From NCBI RefSeq assembly GCF_003725735.1, contig NZ_RJTM01000026.1, positions 1 to 64,000 of the forward strand: a stretch of 64,000 bases of DNA, read 5' to 3'. Shown here piece by piece: positions 44,769 to 53,819 of this stretch. A model generated the notes under the pieces. That model saw only the letters and a program-made list of their open reading frames with translations. It did not search any database and was not told the origin of the DNA. Position 1 is the stretch's first letter. Every line of letters begins with the position of its first letter. The DNA is from Sinomicrobium pectinilyticum (GTDB taxonomy: Bacteria > Bacteroidota > Bacteroidia > Flavobacteriales > Flavobacteriaceae). The translations under genes were made by a program, and so were the position numbers.

Positions 44769-45716
44769 TTATTTACTTGCATTATTCAACATCTGCATGT
44801 CTTCGGTATCTAGTTGCAGTTTTGGTGCGTCGAAGAGGGTTTGTAATTGTTTTTCATTGGTAGCACTGGCAATCGGTGCGCCGATATGTGGCTGTGCCAG
44901 TAGCCAGGCCAGCGAAACCGTAGCCTGTGAAGTCCGGTGCTTCTCAGCTATCTCGTCCAGGGCGGCTATGACCGCCATACCTTTTTCATTCAGGTATTTT
45001 TTTGCTCCTCCTCCGCGTACACTCTTATTCAGATCATCCTCCGAACGGTATTTCCCGGTCAGGAATCCCGCTGCAAGTGCCCAGTACGGGAAGACGGTAA
45101 GATTATATTTCTCCGCTAAGGGAGCATACTTCATTTCATAATTGGTGCGCTCCACCAGGTTGTAATGCGGTTGCAATGCCTGGTATCGGGGCAGATTGTT
45201 TTTCTCCGAAGCCTCAAAAGATGCCTTCAGCCGTTCCGGGGAAAGGTTGGATGCGGCAATATACCGTACTTTTCCGGCTCTTATAATCTCATCATAAGCT
45301 TCCAGGGTTTCTTCCACCGGGGTCTTTTCATCATCAAAGTGGGTGTAATACAGGTCTATATAATCGGTCTGCAGGCGTTGTAATGATTTGTCCACTCCTT
45401 CCAGGATATGCTTTTTACTGGTATCCACGGGATGCAGACCGGTCTCTCCCCCCACTTTTGTGGCCATAATTATTTTATCGCGATTCCCCCGTTCTTTCAT
45501 CCATTTACCCAGAATGGTTTCCGACTGTCCCCCGCCTTTGCCATCTACCCAGTACGAATACATGTCGGCAGTATCGATAAAATTAAAACCTTCGGCTACA
45601 AAGGCATCCAGTATTTTAAAAGATTCCTTTTCGTTGAGTGTCCATCCGAACACATTGCCACCCAGGTTAATGGGTGCCACTTCCAGATCGGTATTTCCTA
45701 TGATTACTTTTTTCAT
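44769..45716 (-). CDS. Aldo/keto reductase
   Basis: A 315-residue NADPH-dependent reductase with the (beta/alpha)8 fold. 'FNFIDTADMYSYWVDGKGGG' contains Asp and the catalytic Tyr, and 'IMATKVGGETGLHP' contains the catalytic Lys. 'DYIDLYYTHFDDEKTPVEET' supplies the His region, and 'IAASNLSPERL' and 'GAPIASATNEKQLQTL' are near the cofactor site. It resembles the YajO/IolS-like subgroup. It is the last gene of the SDR-MFS-AKR series on the minus strand, 100 bases after the MFS gene. Confidence 0.92.
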   Translation of the reverse strand: MKKVIIGNTDLEVAPINLGGNVFGWTLNEKESFKILDAFVAEGFNFIDTADMYSYWVDGKGGGQSETILGKWMKERGNRDKIIMATKVGGETGLHPVDTSKKHILEGVDKSLQRLQTDYIDLYYTHFDDEKTPVEETLEAYDEIIRAGKVRYIAASNLSPERLKASFEASEKNNLPRYQALQPHYNLVERTNYEMKYAPLAEKYNLTVFPYWALAAGFLTGKYRSEDDLNKSVRGGGAKKYLNEKGMAVIAALDEIAEKHRTSQATVSLAWLLAQPHIGAPIASATNEKQLQTLFDAPKLQLDTEDMQMLNNASK

Positions 45717-45816
45717 TATTACTTGATTTTACGGCTTATACAAAATATTACGTATTAATTTCCCGCAGGCACAACATCGATATGATAGCCATACCTGCCC
45801 GGGAATATCAGGGGGG

Positions 45817-46977
45817 CTACTTTTTCCAGGCGAGGTGGACCAATAAGGTCAGTACCCCGAACCCAAATCCGGCGGCAGAAACCCCTGTCCATCCGAAATA
45901 TTGCCATACTATTCCTCCTATAAAGGTACCTGTGGCACCACCGGTAAAATACAATACCATATATACTGTGTTGATCCGGTTTCGTTCCGGCGGGTTATCT
46001 TCAAAAATAATGGTCTGGTTGGTAATATGTACTGCCTGGATACCCAGGTCAAGAAACAGCGCCCCAATGATAAGGACAACTATACTGCCTGCCCCCAGTC
46101 CCAGAAGTACCCACGATAGCATGGCAATAAAAACAGAGACCATAATTATGGTGTTTTTATTCATCGTATCACTGAGTTTTCCTACCACGGTAGCTATTAC
46201 TGCCCCCGCTATCCCTACAAAACCGAAAGCCCCGGCCTCCCTGCTTCCCATATTGAAAACCGGGGTTTCGAGAAGGAATATCAGGGTTGTCCAGAACACA
46301 CTGAAACTGGCAAACACAAGGGAACCCCTCAACGCGGCAAGTCGCAGTTTGGGTTTGGTTTTAAACTGCTCTACTATAGAAATCAGCAGTTGTTTGTATG
46401 TCCCTTTAAAGTCGGGCCTGATCTCAGGCAGTTTCCACTTGAGGAAGAACCATAATACGGCTATAATCCCGGCAGCTATGAAAAACATGGATCTCCACCC
46501 CAGGTAACTACCTATAAAACCGCTTAGCGTTCGCGATCCCAGGATCCCTATAAACATTCCTGTCATCACTGTTCCTATGGCCTTACCCCTGTTACGGTCT
46601 TCCGCGAGCTGTGCTGCCATAGGTATCATGAGCTGCGGGATTACGGAAGTCAGCCCGATAAAGAGACTGGACACCTTAAGAGTAGCAGGGCCAGGTGCCA
46701 TACCGGCCGAAATAAGGGCCGCTATGATAAACGCAAAATCGATGAGTATCATCTTCTTTCGCTTCAGCATATCACCTAACGGGACGATTAGAAATAATCC
46801 CATTGCATACCCTATTTGTGTAAGCATCGGTACATCGCTGATGGCGGCTTCCGAAATTTCAAATTCCCCGGCCATATCTGCCAGTAACGGCTGATTGTAG
46901 TAATTATTTGCTACGACCATTCCCGTGGTTATTGCCATAAGCAGCAATAACCCGGGCGTTAATTCTTTCTTTTCCAA
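45817..46977 (-). CDS. Major facilitator superfamily transporter
   Basis: A 386-residue membrane protein with about 12 hydrophobic segments. 'QIGYAMGLFLIVPLGDMLKR' then 'KKMILIDFAFIIAALISAG' is the loop 2-3 region with the MFS 'GDxxKRK' pattern, and 'GIAGAVIATVVGKLSD' begins the second half. It resembles the sugar/drug efflux type of MFS proteins (YgaY-like) seen with oxidoreductases. Substrate unknown. It starts 24 bases after the SDR stop, so they are co-transcribed. Confidence 0.88.
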   Translation of the reverse strand: MEKKELTPGLLLLMAITTGMVVANNYYNQPLLADMAGEFEISEAAISDVPMLTQIGYAMGLFLIVPLGDMLKRKKMILIDFAFIIAALISAGMAPGPATLKVSSLFIGLTSVIPQLMIPMAAQLAEDRNRGKAIGTVMTGMFIGILGSRTLSGFIGSYLGWRSMFFIAAGIIAVLWFFLKWKLPEIRPDFKGTYKQLLISIVEQFKTKPKLRLAALRGSLVFASFSVFWTTLIFLLETPVFNMGSREAGAFGFVGIAGAVIATVVGKLSDTMNKNTIIMVSVFIAMLSWVLLGLGAGSIVVLIIGALFLDLGIQAVHITNQTIIFEDNPPERNRINTVYMVLYFTGGATGTFIGGIVWQYFGWTGVSAAGFGFGVLTLLVHLAWKK

Positions 46978-47001
46978 CTTCTTTTTTCTGTTAACAATAC
47001 C

Positions 47002-47796
47002 CTAAACGATATAATTGGCCACACCACCGTCTACCCTGAGTGCCGCACCGTTGGTAGCAGAGGACAACGGACTTGCTATATAGGTAACCATATTGGCCAC
47101 TTCTTCCGTATTGGCAAAACGTTGAATAAGGGATGTGGGTCTTCTCGTTTCGAAAAACTCTCTCTGTATTTCTTCCACGGTTGTTCCTTTTTCCCGGGCC
47201 TGTTCATTCAGGTCCTTTTCATTCGCCCTGCTCATCGTAGGGCCGGGCAATACACTGTTTACCGTAACCCCGGAACCTTTACTAAGTCTTGCGAGCCCCC
47301 TGGAAACGGCAAGTTGTGCTGTTTTACTAAGGCCGTAATGCACCATTTCGACAGGAATATTCAGGGCAGATTCGCTGGATATAAAAATGATCCTTCCATT
47401 ATTCTTTTCCAGCATCCTTGGAAAATAATGCCTGGCCAGGCGTATTCCGCTCATCACGTTTATATCAAACATCTCAAACCACTCTTCATCGGTAATATCT
47501 TCAAATTTAACCTGGTTAAAAATACCGACGTTGTTCACCAGGATATCCACATCAGGGATTTCCTTCAATAAATTGGCTATGTCCTCCTTTTTGGAAAAAT
47601 CGGCTGCGATACCGGTAATCCCGTTGTTATTCGTAGCTATTCTCAAATCCTTAATCTTCTCTGCCACATCCATGGCTTTTCTACCGTTTATAATCACATG
47701 GGCTCCTTCCGCAGCAAGCCCCTTGGCTATGGCATAACCTATTCCGGCAGTAGAACCGGTAACCAAAGCTGTCTTCCCTTCTAATTGCAAATTCAT
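47002..47796 (-). CDS. Short-chain dehydrogenase/reductase
   Basis: A 264-residue Rossmann-fold oxidoreductase. 'ALVTGSTAGIGYAIAKGLAA' is the TGxxxGIG cofactor motif (9-28), 'DILVNNVGIF' is the NNxG motif, and 'IIFISSESALNIPVEMVHYG' then 'LSKTAQLAVSRGLA' carry the Ser-Tyr-Lys triad. 'GPTMSRANEKDL' and a long helix 'TTVEEIQREFFETRRPTSLI' follow the active site. First gene of a minus-strand cluster with an MFS transporter and an aldo/keto reductase, divergent from an AraC regulator. Confidence 0.92.
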   Translation of the reverse strand: MNLQLEGKTALVTGSTAGIGYAIAKGLAAEGAHVIINGRKAMDVAEKIKDLRIATNNNGITGIAADFSKKEDIANLLKEIPDVDILVNNVGIFNQVKFEDITDEEWFEMFDINVMSGIRLARHYFPRMLEKNNGRIIFISSESALNIPVEMVHYGLSKTAQLAVSRGLARLSKGSGVTVNSVLPGPTMSRANEKDLNEQAREKGTTVEEIQREFFETRRPTSLIQRFANTEEVANMVTYIASPLSSATNGAALRVDGGVANYIV

Positions 47797-48054
47797 GATC
47801 TTTTATTTTTGTTTAAAAACATCTTGTTATAATCAGAAAAAAGGTGTCTGCAAAACTTTCAGTCATTCCCTCCCAAATCTTTGCGGTTTCGGAAGGTGTA
47901 CCAAACCGTGTCCCGGGAAACTCAGGCCAATGGGCAACCCGGCAATTGTGTACGTTATCGTTTCCTTTTTCACAATCAAAATTTTATACGAAGTAACAAC
48001 AAGGAAGCAGGAAGTCCTTTGTAAAAAAACATTATTTTTTTGTAAATTTCCATT

Positions 48055-48903
48055 ATGGAACGTTACAAGCAATTCAACCGGCTTATCGTGAATGATTTTA
48101 CCACGGATGTCTGGCAACACCCGTTGCATAATCACAATCATTATGAAATCATATTCATAGCCGGGGGGTCCGGGATACATCACCTTAATAAACGCCTGAT
48201 GCCTTATAAAACCGGCGATTTATACCTGCTGGGACCCGAAGATGAACATGAATTTATTATTGAAGAAACCACCCGTTTTATCTATTTCAAATTTACCAGA
48301 CGCTACCTGGAGTCTTTTGATTCAGAAAACCCGGCCCAATGGAACCGGTATATCGATGATTTGCTGAGCAGGCCCGAGCGGAAAAAAGGCGACATGCTCA
48401 GGATTGCAACCGATAAAGCCATTGTGGCTACTTTACTGGAACTCATTGTCAGCGAATACGGGCGTAATGAGATTTTTGGAAAAAATCTCATTTTTCAGTG
48501 GTTCAAATCCATCATAATGGTGCTCAGGAGAAACTGGCGAAGTTGCGGAACCCGTCCGGACCGTTCGGCAGGTTCGGTAATTACGGAAGAGCTATTGGAA
48601 TATATAGAACTTCATATCTATGATCCTAAAATGTTAAGTCAAAAGGTCATAGCGGAGCATTTCCACTACTCCCGGAATTATATCGGCGTGTTGTTTAAGG
48701 AAAAGGTAGGGACATCCTTAAAGAATTACATTCAGCAATACCGCTACAACTTACTCGAACAACGCCTGAAGCACGGCAATACCGGAACCAAACAGCTCGC
48801 TCTGGAATTTGGTTTCACCGACGAGAGCCATTTACACAAGTTTGTAAAAGGATACGGAGGAAGGACATTCTCCGAATTGAAGTTACTGGCCTCACAGTCT
48901 TAA
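48055..48903 (+). CDS. AraC-family transcriptional regulator with cupin sensor domain
   Basis: A 282-residue regulator. The N-terminal cupin-like domain has 'HPLHNHNHYEIIFIAGGSGI' and 'LMPYKTGDLYLLGPEDEHEF' (about 21-69), typical of small-molecule-sensing AraC proteins. The C-terminal AraC double helix-turn-helix starts near residue 180: 'LSQKVIAEHFHYSRNYIGVL' then 'FKEKVGTSLKNYIQQYR', and the last 'TKQLALEFGFTDESHLHKFV'. It is divergent from the SDR-MFS-AKR cluster across 258 bases, so it is the likely local activator. No operator could be named. Confidence 0.9.
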   Translation: MERYKQFNRLIVNDFTTDVWQHPLHNHNHYEIIFIAGGSGIHHLNKRLMPYKTGDLYLLGPEDEHEFIIEETTRFIYFKFTRRYLESFDSENPAQWNRYIDDLLSRPERKKGDMLRIATDKAIVATLLELIVSEYGRNEIFGKNLIFQWFKSIIMVLRRNWRSCGTRPDRSAGSVITEELLEYIELHIYDPKMLSQKVIAEHFHYSRNYIGVLFKEKVGTSLKNYIQQYRYNLLEQRLKHGNTGTKQLALEFGFTDESHLHKFVKGYGGRTFSELKLLASQS

Positions 48904-49015
48904 AGGAATGTTATTTTTATTTTAAAATTTTGTAATAAATCGATGGGAATTTTTATTTTTCTCATTTAAATCCAGGAAATTGCTTCTTTAAATGGATTTA
49001 TTTATAATGTTTTTA

Positions 49016-49023
49016 TAAGTTTG
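49016..49023 (+). promoter_or_regulatory. Promoter -7 box of the following TPR gene
   Basis: TAAGTTTG (TAnnTTTG), 32 bases before the ATG at 49056. No TTG at the optimal -33 distance. Confidence 0.4.
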
Positions 49024-49055
49024 CGATTATTTATCTTAATCCATAATAACAAATC

Positions 49056-50420
49056 ATGAAAAGGAATTTTTCTGTATTGGCAGGTATTTTTGGTTCCGTT
49101 CTATTCAGTTTTGCGCAGCAGAACCCTGAATGCCCACAAAACCTTTCCATTTTTGCAGAACACGCAAAAAACAAAAACTATGATTCGGCTTATGAGCCGT
49201 GGAAAATGGTCTATGAAAACTGTCCGGATCTGCACTGGGCCACTTACCATTACGGTGAACGGATATTAAAGGATAAAATTCAAAAAGATCCTGCTAACAA
49301 AGAGCAGTATATCAAAACGTTGACAGAGCTGTATAAATCGGGACCAAAATACTTTCCCAAGCGTTACACCGAAGTAGGAAGTCTTATAGACATTGCTCTT
49401 TTGACAAATGATAATAAACTGGGATCACAGGAAGAAATTTACGATCTTCTGGACCAGGCTTTCAAAAAGGACAAAGACGCTTTTAAAAATCCGAAAGCGC
49501 TGTACCTCTACTTCTCCACACTGGTAGATTTGCAGGCTGCCGGTAAAAAAGACCTCCAGGAAGTATTTGATGTATATGACGAAGTAACTGCCAAGATTGC
49601 TGAAGAAAACCAGGAACTTGCGGAAACTATCGTTAAATATGTAGCTAAAGAAGACGAAGGCACCCTTACTGCCAAAGAAAAGCAAATACTTGCGGCTGCC
49701 CGTCAAAACGGGGAAAACTATGAAAAGATAAGCAGCAGTATCGATAGCAAACTTGGTAAACTGGCAGATTGTGATAACCTTATCCCGTTGTACCAAAAGA
49801 ATTTTGATGCACATCAGAATGATGCGGCATGGCTTAAAAGCGCTGCCGGGAGAATGGATTCCAAAGATTGTACAGGAGACCCTCTTTTCGTAAAACTGGT
49901 AGAAGCCCTGGATAAGATAGAGCCTTCGGCAAGTTCCAAATACTACCTCGGCTCCCTTTATGAAGAGCAGGGAAATAAAAGCAAGGCCCTGGAGTTTTTC
50001 AAACAATCTATCCAGCTGGAAAGCGACCCGATAAAGAAAGCTAACAAGTTGACAAGCATTGCTTCCAAAATGAGCAAAAGCGGACAAAAGTCCGCTGCGA
50101 GAAACTATGCTCAACAGGCGCTGGACGTTAATCCTGCCAACGGTACACCTTACCTGATCATTGCTTCACTATATGCCAACAGCGCTAACGAATGCGGTAG
50201 CACTACTTTCGAGAAAAGGGCTATTTACTGGAAAGCTGCAGAGATGGCAAGAAAAGCCGGACAGGTTGATCCTTCCCTGAAAAGCCGCGCGGCACAAACT
50301 GCTGCAAGCTACGCAGGAAGGGCTCCCAGCAAACAGGACATCTTCAGTGCCGGAATGAGTGGAAAAACAGTAAACTTCAGTTGTTGGATTGGCGGTAGCG
50401 TAAAAGTGCCTGATTTATAG
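49056..50420 (+). CDS. Exported TPR-containing protein of unknown function
   Basis: A 454-residue protein with a signal peptide (MKRNFSVLAGIFGSVLFSFAQ). It is mostly helical, with TPR-like units such as 'YYLGSLYEEQGNKSKALEFF', 'KQSIQLESDPIKKANKLTSI' and 'AARNYAQQALDVNPANGTPY'. The C-terminus ends in a short strand-like tail 'GKTVNFSCWIGGSVKVPDL'. Cys pairs in the N-terminal part ('NPECPQNL', 'ENCPDLHW') may form disulfides in the periplasm. Similar proteins are frequent in Flavobacteriaceae without a known role. It is monocistronic and convergent with the HEPN gene. Confidence 0.8.
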   Translation: MKRNFSVLAGIFGSVLFSFAQQNPECPQNLSIFAEHAKNKNYDSAYEPWKMVYENCPDLHWATYHYGERILKDKIQKDPANKEQYIKTLTELYKSGPKYFPKRYTEVGSLIDIALLTNDNKLGSQEEIYDLLDQAFKKDKDAFKNPKALYLYFSTLVDLQAAGKKDLQEVFDVYDEVTAKIAEENQELAETIVKYVAKEDEGTLTAKEKQILAAARQNGENYEKISSSIDSKLGKLADCDNLIPLYQKNFDAHQNDAAWLKSAAGRMDSKDCTGDPLFVKLVEALDKIEPSASSKYYLGSLYEEQGNKSKALEFFKQSIQLESDPIKKANKLTSIASKMSKSGQKSAARNYAQQALDVNPANGTPYLIIASLYANSANECGSTTFEKRAIYWKAAEMARKAGQVDPSLKSRAAQTAASYAGRAPSKQDIFSAGMSGKTVNFSCWIGGSVKVPDL

Positions 50421-50459
50421 TAACTATCTACCCTTTTTCAATCATTACCATACAAAAAA

Positions 50460-50500
50460 CCGGGTTTACACTACACTATGTAAACCCGGGTTTCTTTTTT
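50460..50500. terminator. Bidirectional terminator between the TPR and HEPN genes
   Basis: Perfect 11-base stem CCGGGTTTACA (50460-50470) / TGTAAACCCGG (50479-50489), loop 8, followed on the plus strand by GTTTCTTTTTT and preceded by an A-run for the convergent gene. Confidence 0.82.
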
Positions 50501-51659
50501 AAACCACGGGTACGCCGTTTTTCAGGTATCCGGACATGATTTCGTTAAGACATTCCATTTCTTCATACGGCAGTAACTGTACGGCAAGTTCCAGAGCAGT
50601 TTTTATTTCCATATAAGGTTGTGGTATGAAGCCGGAGAGGTCGTACTCCGGGTATTCCATAGCCATGACACACACTTTGATCAGGCTTGAGACACCAAAC
50701 AACACCTCCAAAGGACTCTCCAGTAAAAAACCTGCTTTGTAGTATACCTTTTCGGAATTCTCCTGGTATTTATAAAATTTCTTTTCTATAAGCTTCTCTA
50801 TCCTCCTTTTTATTTCATCCTTTTCTTCCGCGGATAATGGTACGGCCCGTGGCGAAGGAGATTTCTTTTCCGGGGACCCTGAAACTTTTTTACCTGTTTC
50901 ACATGCTTTGATCCCTGCATCGAAAAGCTCCCGGATCTCGGTTTGTAGTAACCTGTATTTCTCCTGCAGCAACAGCAGTTCTTCTTTGCCTATCTGGTAG
51001 TCATATCCGTATCTTACTTCTTTATAAGCATGGTCAAGTAACTGCAACAACCTGTTTTCTTCTTCATTTCCCGGGTCAAATAGCATCCCGAGTCGCGGAA
51101 TAAAATCGCGGACATATTTTTGATGCTCTGCAATACTGTGACATATTTTTTCCTTTCCGGTTACCAATATTTCTGCCAGCCGGAAAGCAATTTCCAGGGA
51201 CTGATGCAACATAAATGCCGCTTGCGGATAGTCTTCCTTATCACAATAAAAATCAGTCCCTTCCCGGAAAGCCCTTATTTTGGTACATTCCGTTTCAAAC
51301 CGTTCTTTCGCCACGGCCATCACCTTTTCCATATCTATATTTTCCGATGGTGGTTCTATGTGTTCTTCATTGCTGTAAACCAGGTTCCGGCTTTGACAAA
51401 CACGGATAAAAAAGAGGTTTCCTTCACGCATTTGTTTTTTCATGTATTGCAATGTGTACAGGCGAAGCAGAAAACCCTCCTGTCCCCCCAGTATATCTGC
51501 TATTACAGAAGAGTGATCGTGTTGCCTGGGAAAAGTTTTTTCGGAGAATAGTACCAATATCAGCTTTTTACCTTCCTCCATATCGGAGATATAAACATAC
51601 TCGGCATCTATTAAAGCAGTTATTCTAGACAGTATTTCTTGTATGGCAGTATTTTTCAT
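50499..51659 (-). CDS. Nucleotidyltransferase-like plus HEPN domain protein, both degenerate
   Basis: A 386-residue protein of a Bacteroidota family. The N-terminal part ('ITALIDAEYVYISDMEEGKK', 'LILVLFSEKTF') looks like an MNT-type nucleotidyltransferase fold but lacks GS...DxD. The HEPN part follows: 'AAFMLHQSLEIAFRLAEILV', 'HSIAEHQKYVRDFIPRLGML' and 'LLQLLDHAYKEVRYGYDYQI' (about 152-235). The RNase motif R-x4-6-H was not found, so catalysis is doubtful. After a Ser/Pro linker, a C-terminal helix domain ('LEVLFGVSSLIKVCVMAMEY') resembles the whole of the small protein encoded just upstream. No partner toxin or antitoxin is evident. Confidence 0.75.
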   Translation of the reverse strand: MKNTAIQEILSRITALIDAEYVYISDMEEGKKLILVLFSEKTFPRQHDHSSVIADILGGQEGFLLRLYTLQYMKKQMREGNLFFIRVCQSRNLVYSNEEHIEPPSENIDMEKVMAVAKERFETECTKIRAFREGTDFYCDKEDYPQAAFMLHQSLEIAFRLAEILVTGKEKICHSIAEHQKYVRDFIPRLGMLFDPGNEEENRLLQLLDHAYKEVRYGYDYQIGKEELLLLQEKYRLLQTEIRELFDAGIKACETGKKVSGSPEKKSPSPRAVPLSAEEKDEIKRRIEKLIEKKFYKYQENSEKVYYKAGFLLESPLEVLFGVSSLIKVCVMAMEYPEYDLSGFIPQPYMEIKTALELAVQLLPYEEMECLNEIMSGYLKNGVPVV

Positions 51660-51846
51660 AAATATTATTTTTAATGATTAGAAAAAGGTCATTTTCAGGT
51701 AATGGATTCCCTTTCCCCGCCGACAATCAGGGCGGGAAATATCGCAATGAAAATAAAACCTCATATTTGAATTTAAAATCGGGGCAAGTGTCCGGAAGGG
51801 TGGAAAAATCTTAGCTTTTGCGGAAATAATCCCGGAGAATGAATGT

Positions 51847-52128
51847 CTATACAATCACTTTCGTACATGGGCAACAATTAATAAATAATTCCCAATGCTT
51901 GTTTACGCCGAGGTGCGGGCGGGAGATATCCGAACAGATTTCCGGTGCTTCTTCTGTAGCCACGACACATGACTTCAATAAACCGGAGATCGTACTTAAG
52001 AGGTTCTGATACCCCCTCTGACGGATATCTACCATATAACCTCCTTTACCCGGACAATATTTCAAATACCGGAAACGGGCCGGAGCAATTTTCCGAAGTT
52101 CATTTAATACAATATATTCCTGTTTCAT
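51847..52128 (-). CDS. 93-residue protein resembling the C-terminal domain of the HEPN protein
   Basis: A small protein with no signal peptide. 'NLLSTISGLLKSCVVATEEA' and 'PEICSDISRP' then 'WELFINCCP' align by eye with 'VLFGVSSLIKVCVMAMEY', 'PEYDLSGFIPQP' and 'LELAVQLLP' in the downstream HEPN protein, sharing the S-x-L-x-K-x-C-V-x-A-x-E core, so the two look homologous. It lies 187 bases upstream of the HEPN gene on the same strand and 100 bases after pxpC. It may be a partner domain that competes with or binds the HEPN protein (inference). Four cysteines in the last third are unusual for a cytoplasmic protein. Confidence 0.6.
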   Translation of the reverse strand: MKQEYIVLNELRKIAPARFRYLKYCPGKGGYMVDIRQRGYQNLLSTISGLLKSCVVATEEAPEICSDISRPHLGVNKHWELFINCCPCTKVIV

Positions 52129-52228
52129 AATGGTGTAGTTTTAAGTTCTGCTAATTATACACCCGAAACTACTATCAGGCCCAACTAAAACAGCTTTTTT
52201 CGCAAATTCTTTTTCCTCCCGTTGAAGA

Positions 52229-53089
52229 TCAGGAAGTAATATGCTGTTGGAGAACCTGTAAATCCACACGTTCGCCCGACCTTTTCTGTGCAAGAACGGA
52301 AGTGCTCTTTTCCGTAAGTTGCAGGATACGGGGATATCCTCCGGTGGTCTGGCAATCCCGCATCAGCACAATCATTTTGCCGGAAGGGGTAAGTTGTACG
52401 GTGCCCGGTATTGTGGCCGAAGTGATGATACTGAAATCATTGGAAGACAATCGCTCTTCCAGCTGATAAGCCATACGGTTGTTTTGTGCAGAAACAGTAA
52501 AAGCAGCATTTTCCAGCCGTTTTCTGTCATTTTCCGACAACGTGTCGTATTCCGGTCCGGGACAGACTTTAATAAGAGAATCAAAGAGAAAATCATTATC
52601 TATCTTGATCTCGATAAGATTTTCTATATCCCCTTTGAAAGGTTCATAAGGCAGCGTACTGCCTTCCTGTATCCGGGCTGTTTTGGTAACCGGGACATAC
52701 AACGACCTGCTGTGAAGTACCTTATCCGTTTTTATCCCGCCTTTAATCCCCAGATAAGAACGGATCCCCTTCTGTAATTTACCGAACGAAAGCACATCTC
52801 CCGCTTTTATCCTGACCACACGGTTGTACGGTATTTCCGTTTTATTAAGCGAGGGCTGCATTTCCGCCCCGGTAATCACAATATGAGTAGGTTCGGAAAA
52901 TTCCAGTACGGGACCCGTCATGGTTATCTCCACAATGGCTGTATCATCCTCATTATTCAGTAACCTGTTGGCCAGCACGGCCGAAAAAATATCCATAGCA
53001 CCCGAAACAGGCACTCCCATATGCCGGTATCCTGTCCTCCCGGTATCCTGAACGGAAGTATAAAAACCCGGTTTTAAGACTTTAATCAT
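52229..53089 (-). CDS. pxpC: 5-oxoprolinase subunit C (biotin-dependent carboxyltransferase-like fold)
   Basis: A 286-residue protein of the KipA/allophanate-hydrolase C (CT_A_B) family. 'PGFYTSVQDTGRTGYRHMGV' then 'PVSGAMDIFSAVLANRLL' is the family's N-terminal signature (7-44), and 'IPGTVQLTPSGKMIVLMRDC' plus 'QTTGGYPRI' is the C-terminal one. With PxpA and PxpB it forms the bacterial 5-oxoprolinase that opens 5-oxoproline (pyroglutamate) to glutamate using ATP. Its ATG overlaps the end of pxpB by 8 bases, which implies coupled translation. Confidence 0.92.
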   Translation of the reverse strand: MIKVLKPGFYTSVQDTGRTGYRHMGVPVSGAMDIFSAVLANRLLNNEDDTAIVEITMTGPVLEFSEPTHIVITGAEMQPSLNKTEIPYNRVVRIKAGDVLSFGKLQKGIRSYLGIKGGIKTDKVLHSRSLYVPVTKTARIQEGSTLPYEPFKGDIENLIEIKIDNDFLFDSLIKVCPGPEYDTLSENDRKRLENAAFTVSAQNNRMAYQLEERLSSNDFSIITSATIPGTVQLTPSGKMIVLMRDCQTTGGYPRILQLTEKSTSVLAQKRSGERVDLQVLQQHITS

Positions 53090-53819
53090 GCCACTCCTCC
53101 TTCTTTATTTTGTATACTCCTGCTGCGGCTTCGATACTTATCAGTTCGTGCTCCGCTTTTTTTATCCGGAAAAACTTTACCTTGTCACCTACTTTTATTC
53201 TGCACGGTTTTTTCCGGGAGGCATCAAACAGCTTAATAGGAGAATTTCCGATAATATTCCAACCTCCGGGACTTTCCTGCGGATAGACTCCCGTTTGCTT
53301 TCCTCCTATGCCCACAGCCCCCTTGGGCACCTTTAGCCTGGGGTCATCTCTCCGGGGAGAAAAAAGTCGCTCTTCCAATCCGCCCAGGTACATAAATCCC
53401 GGCAGAAAACCTATGGCATATACTGTGTATTCTCCTGCCGTATGGAGCCAAATGAGTTCTTCCATAGGTATGCCTTTCTCCAAAGCAAGTGACGCCGTAT
53501 CTAATCCGAATTCTTCTTCATAGCATACAGGAATATGCCACAAGTGCCTCTTGACAGTTTTACTTTTTCTGGCTGTATACAATTTATGTAATTGACGGGT
53601 AATTTCCTTGTATCCTGTTTTTTTCGGGAAAATAACCAGGAGGGAATGATATGCAGGTATAAGTTCATGTTTATCCCCTAATTCCTTCTGCAGAATATGC
53701 CTGAACCTGATAACGTCCTCCAGGATAGCTTCGTCTATACCCTCAGGCCATTCGATAAGAATAGCTTTCTCTCCCATTGGCTTATATACAAGCTCGTAGT
53801 TTTTCAAGGTTGAAGTCAT
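53082..53819 (-). CDS. pxpB: 5-oxoprolinase subunit B (KipI family)
   Basis: A 245-residue KipI/allophanate-hydrolase-1 (CT_C_D) protein. 'PMGEKAILIEWPEGIDEAI' starts it, and 'IPVCYEEEFGLDTASLAL', 'YAIGFLPGFMYLGGL' and 'RLKVPKGAVGIGGKQTGVYP' then 'QESPGGWNIIG' are conserved. The ATG at 53819 is preferred to the in-frame TTG at 53834. It is the subunit partner of PxpC, whose gene overlaps its 3' end. It is 255 bases downstream of pxpA, a wide gap for this operon. Confidence 0.92.
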   Translation of the reverse strand: MTSTLKNYELVYKPMGEKAILIEWPEGIDEAILEDVIRFRHILQKELGDKHELIPAYHSLLVIFPKKTGYKEITRQLHKLYTARKSKTVKRHLWHIPVCYEEEFGLDTASLALEKGIPMEELIWLHTAGEYTVYAIGFLPGFMYLGGLEERLFSPRRDDPRLKVPKGAVGIGGKQTGVYPQESPGGWNIIGNSPIKLFDASRKKPCRIKVGDKVKFFRIKKAEHELISIEAAAGVYKIKKEEWHD

